A stretch of 7,137 nucleotides of DNA from Nocardioidaceae bacterium (GTDB lineage Bacteria; Actinomycetota; Actinomycetes; Propionibacteriales; Nocardioidaceae): NCBI GenBank assembly GCA_025965395.1, contig JAOPXA010000098.1, positions 1 to 7,137 of the forward strand. Reading direction: 5' to 3'. The number at the start of each line of letters is the position of its first letter. The first letter of the stretch is position 1. The notes beneath the pieces were generated by a model, which saw only the letters and a program-made list of their open reading frames with translations, did no database searches and was not told where the DNA came from. The position numbers were made by a program, and so were the translations under genes. Below are positions 5,387 to 7,137 of this stretch, in pieces.

Positions 5387-7079
5387 TGCCACGCCATTTC
5401 TGCGGGCCTGGCAGCGAGAAGCGCTCGAGCTCTATCTCCTCCGTCAACCGCGTGACTTTCTGACCGTCGCCACACCCGGCGCGGGCAAGACGACCTTCGC
5501 ACTGACGGTCGCAGCCGACCTCCTGCATCGCGGCGTCGTCCAACGCGTCGTCGTGGTCACCCCGACCGACCACCTCAAGACGCAATGGGCGCAAGCCGCC
5601 GGACGCCTCGGCATCAACCTCGACCCGCTCGTCGCTGGCAGGGGAGCGCTCTCGGCGGACTTCCAGGGCTTCGCCATCACGTATGCGGGCCTGGCCGCCA
5701 ACCCGACCGCGCACCGGGTGCGCATCGAGCGCTTTCGCACATTCGTGATCCTCGACGAGGTCCATCACGCGGCCGATGCCTTGAGCTGGGGTGACGCCGT
5801 GCTCGAGGCCTGCGAACCCGCCACTCGTCGCCTGGCCCTCACCGGCACTCCTTTCCGTTCTGATGACAACCCGATCCCCTTCGTGACGTACGAGCCGGGT
5901 GCCGACGGGGTGAGCCGCAGCGTCGCCGACTACTCGTACGGCTATGGCCCTGCGCTCAAGGACGGCGTCGTGCGGCCGGTGCTCTTCATGGCCTACTCAG
6001 GCGAGATGCGCTGGCGAACCCGAGCGGGCGACGAGGTAGCTGCGCGGCTTGGTGAGCCGCTGACCAACGACGCGACCGCCCAGGCGCTCCGCACGGCACT
6101 CGATCCCGGTGGTGCCTGGATCCCGGCCGTCCTCACCGCGGCCGATCGGCGGCTGGACGAGGTGCGGCGCGACATTCCCGATGCGGGTGGTCTGGTCATC
6201 GCGAGCGATCAAACGTCCGCGCGGGCATACCTCGCCGTCCTCGACCAGATCAGTGGCGAGAAGGCCGCGCTCGTGCTGTCGGATGAATCCGAGGCGAGTA
6301 GCCGGATCTCGGCCTTCGCCTCGGGGACGTCCAAGTGGATGGTCGCCGTGCGGATGGTCAGCGAGGGCGTCGACATCCCGCGGCTGGCGGTAGGCGTCTA
6401 CGCGACGACGACCTCCACGCCGTTGTTCTTTGCTCAGGCGGTCGGTCGGTTCGTGCGGGCGCGTCGCCGAGGCGAGATGGCGTCGGTCTTCCTGCCGAGC
6501 GTGCCGCGTCTTCTTGCCCACGCCAGCGACCTGGAGGTCGAGCGTGATCACGTACTCGGGCGTCCGGTCAAGGACGAGGGCGACTTGTTTGCCGCAGAGG
6601 CCGAGCTGTTGCAACGCGCCAACGAGGGGGAAGCCGCTAGCGACCCGCTGGGCGATTTCGAGGCACTCGGCAGCGATGCGTCATTCGACCGCGTGCTCTA
6701 CGATGGCGGCGAGTTCGGACACGAGGGCATCGTGGCCGCTGGCAGCGAGGAAGAGCTCGACTTCATCGGCATACCCGGTCTGCTCGAACCTGATCAGGTG
6801 GCCGACCTCCTGCGTCATCAACGCACCAAGAGGGCACGCAACCAGCCCGCCGTAGCCAGGCCGGAGAAGTCCGCGTATGAGCGCCAATCCGAGCTGCGGC
6901 GCGAGCTCAACGGCCTCGTTGGCGCGTGGCATCACCGCACTGGGCAACCCCACGGGGTGACGCACAGCCAGCTGCGCAACACGTGCGGCGGCCCGGCTGC
7001 GGCCCAAGCGACGTCCGACGACCTGACCAAGCGGATCGACACGTTGCGCGCGTGGGCCTTGCGCTCCTCGGCCAACTAG
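5379..7079 (+). CDS. DEAD/DEAH-box superfamily 2 helicase, DUF3039-linked
   Basis: A 566-residue SF2 helicase or translocase. Motifs in order: WQREAL (11-16) with a Q-motif-like Gln, Walker A ATPGAGKT (31-38), TPTDHLKTQW (61-70), DEVH box (126-129), LTGTPFR (154-160), LVIASDQ (272-278), VRMVSEGVDIPRL (324-336) and QAVGRFVRAR (353-362). Both RecA folds are complete with all catalytic residues present. Residues from about 400 onward are a family-specific tail: an acidic part, a basic stretch RHQRTKRARN, a helical segment, then GVTHSQLRNTCGGP (526-539), which looks like a conserved small DNA-binding or protein-contact module. The GTG start at 5379 overlaps the DUF3039 stop by 8 bp. AGGGGG at 5361-5366 is 12 nt away, a weak ribosome site, so coupled re-initiation is likely. 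The substrate (DNA or RNA) cannot be told from sequence. It is unrelated to Lhr beyond the shared superfamily. Confidence 0.94.
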   Translation: MSSATPFLRAWQREALELYLLRQPRDFLTVATPGAGKTTFALTVAADLLHRGVVQRVVVVTPTDHLKTQWAQAAGRLGINLDPLVAGRGALSADFQGFAITYAGLAANPTAHRVRIERFRTFVILDEVHHAADALSWGDAVLEACEPATRRLALTGTPFRSDDNPIPFVTYEPGADGVSRSVADYSYGYGPALKDGVVRPVLFMAYSGEMRWRTRAGDEVAARLGEPLTNDATAQALRTALDPGGAWIPAVLTAADRRLDEVRRDIPDAGGLVIASDQTSARAYLAVLDQISGEKAALVLSDESEASSRISAFASGTSKWMVAVRMVSEGVDIPRLAVGVYATTTSTPLFFAQAVGRFVRARRRGEMASVFLPSVPRLLAHASDLEVERDHVLGRPVKDEGDLFAAEAELLQRANEGEAASDPLGDFEALGSDASFDRVLYDGGEFGHEGIVAAGSEEELDFIGIPGLLEPDQVADLLRHQRTKRARNQPAVARPEKSAYERQSELRRELNGLVGAWHHRTGQPHGVTHSQLRNTCGGPAAAQATSDDLTKRIDTLRAWALRSSAN

Positions 7080-7137
7080 CGACGTGAAAATCTACTTTTG
7101 ATAGCGGTTTCGCTATGAAAAGTAGATTTTCACGTCG
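7080..7137. terminator. 58-nt hairpin with a perfect 20-bp stem directly after the helicase stop
   Basis: Arms 7080-7099 and 7118-7137 are perfect 20-nt inverted repeats (CGACGTGAAAATC... against ...GATTTTCACGTCG). After one G-G mismatch, ATAGCG and CGCTAT pair around a GTTT loop. The element starts on the base after the TAG stop. The window ends exactly with its right arm, so the stem may be longer and any T-tract on the plus side is out of view. On the minus strand no T-tract follows. It most likely ends the yqgE-DUF3039-helicase transcript, possibly in both directions if a convergent gene follows. The AT-rich stem stands out from the GC-rich surroundings. Confidence 0.65.

Noticed and set aside
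5997..6614. Minus-strand frame opposite the SF2 helicase.
   Set aside because: Shadow of a gene with intact helicase motifs V and VI in this very stretch.
1..7137. CRISPR arrays, tRNA or rRNA genes, insertion sequences, defence or toxin-antitoxin genes.
   Set aside because: No spaced direct repeats, tRNA-like folds, transposase motifs or small two-gene toxin modules were seen; nearly all of the sequence is accounted for by five genes.

Overview
The window is GC-rich (roughly 60-65% by eye) chromosomal DNA that reads as a high-GC actinobacterium. The evidence is a full-architecture actinobacterial Lhr helicase, a DUF3039 protein (a family I know essentially from Actinomycetota) sitting directly before an SF2 helicase, GTG starts and short intergenic gaps. 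The class cannot be fixed from the sequence; an Acidimicrobiia-like lineage is a guess. I see no mobile element, CRISPR array, tRNA or rRNA, and no sign of recent transfer.

Layout. Positions 1-3265 (minus strand) hold one uninterrupted frame of 1088 codons, the N-terminal and core part of the DNA-repair helicase Lhr. Its C-terminal end lies outside the window. A 114-bp divergent intergenic region (3266-3379) separates it from a plus-strand DUF3048 lipoprotein gene (3380-4453). After a 71-nt near-palindromic hairpin (4461-4531) come three closely packed plus-strand genes: a YqgE/AlgH-family gene (4555-5106), a DUF3039 gene (5120-5386) and a DEAD/DEAH-type helicase gene (5379-7079). The last two overlap by 8 bp. 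A second hairpin (7080-7137), 58 nt long with a perfect 20-bp outer stem, starts on the base after the helicase stop codon and ends with the window.

How it may work together. Upstream of lhr there is an exact TTGTCGG-N10-CAAGAT arrangement six bases before the ATG. This matches the core of the LexA-independent, PafBC-type (RecA-NDp) DNA-damage promoter of mycobacteria, so lhr is probably damage-inducible and read from a leaderless or nearly leaderless mRNA. The three plus-strand genes look like a co-transcribed housekeeping cluster. Physical coupling of the DUF3039 and helicase genes suggests a shared job in nucleic-acid metabolism, but that job is not known to me. The two hairpins share a design: a long perfect outer stem, a CTTTT/AAAAG inner step, a position right after a stop codon, and no U-tract on the sides that can be seen. 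They are the least explained structures here.

No clearly new multi-gene system is present. The observations most worth testing are the lhr promoter, the hairpin pair, and hairpin 1 covering the Shine-Dalgarno-like sequence of the yqgE-family gene.
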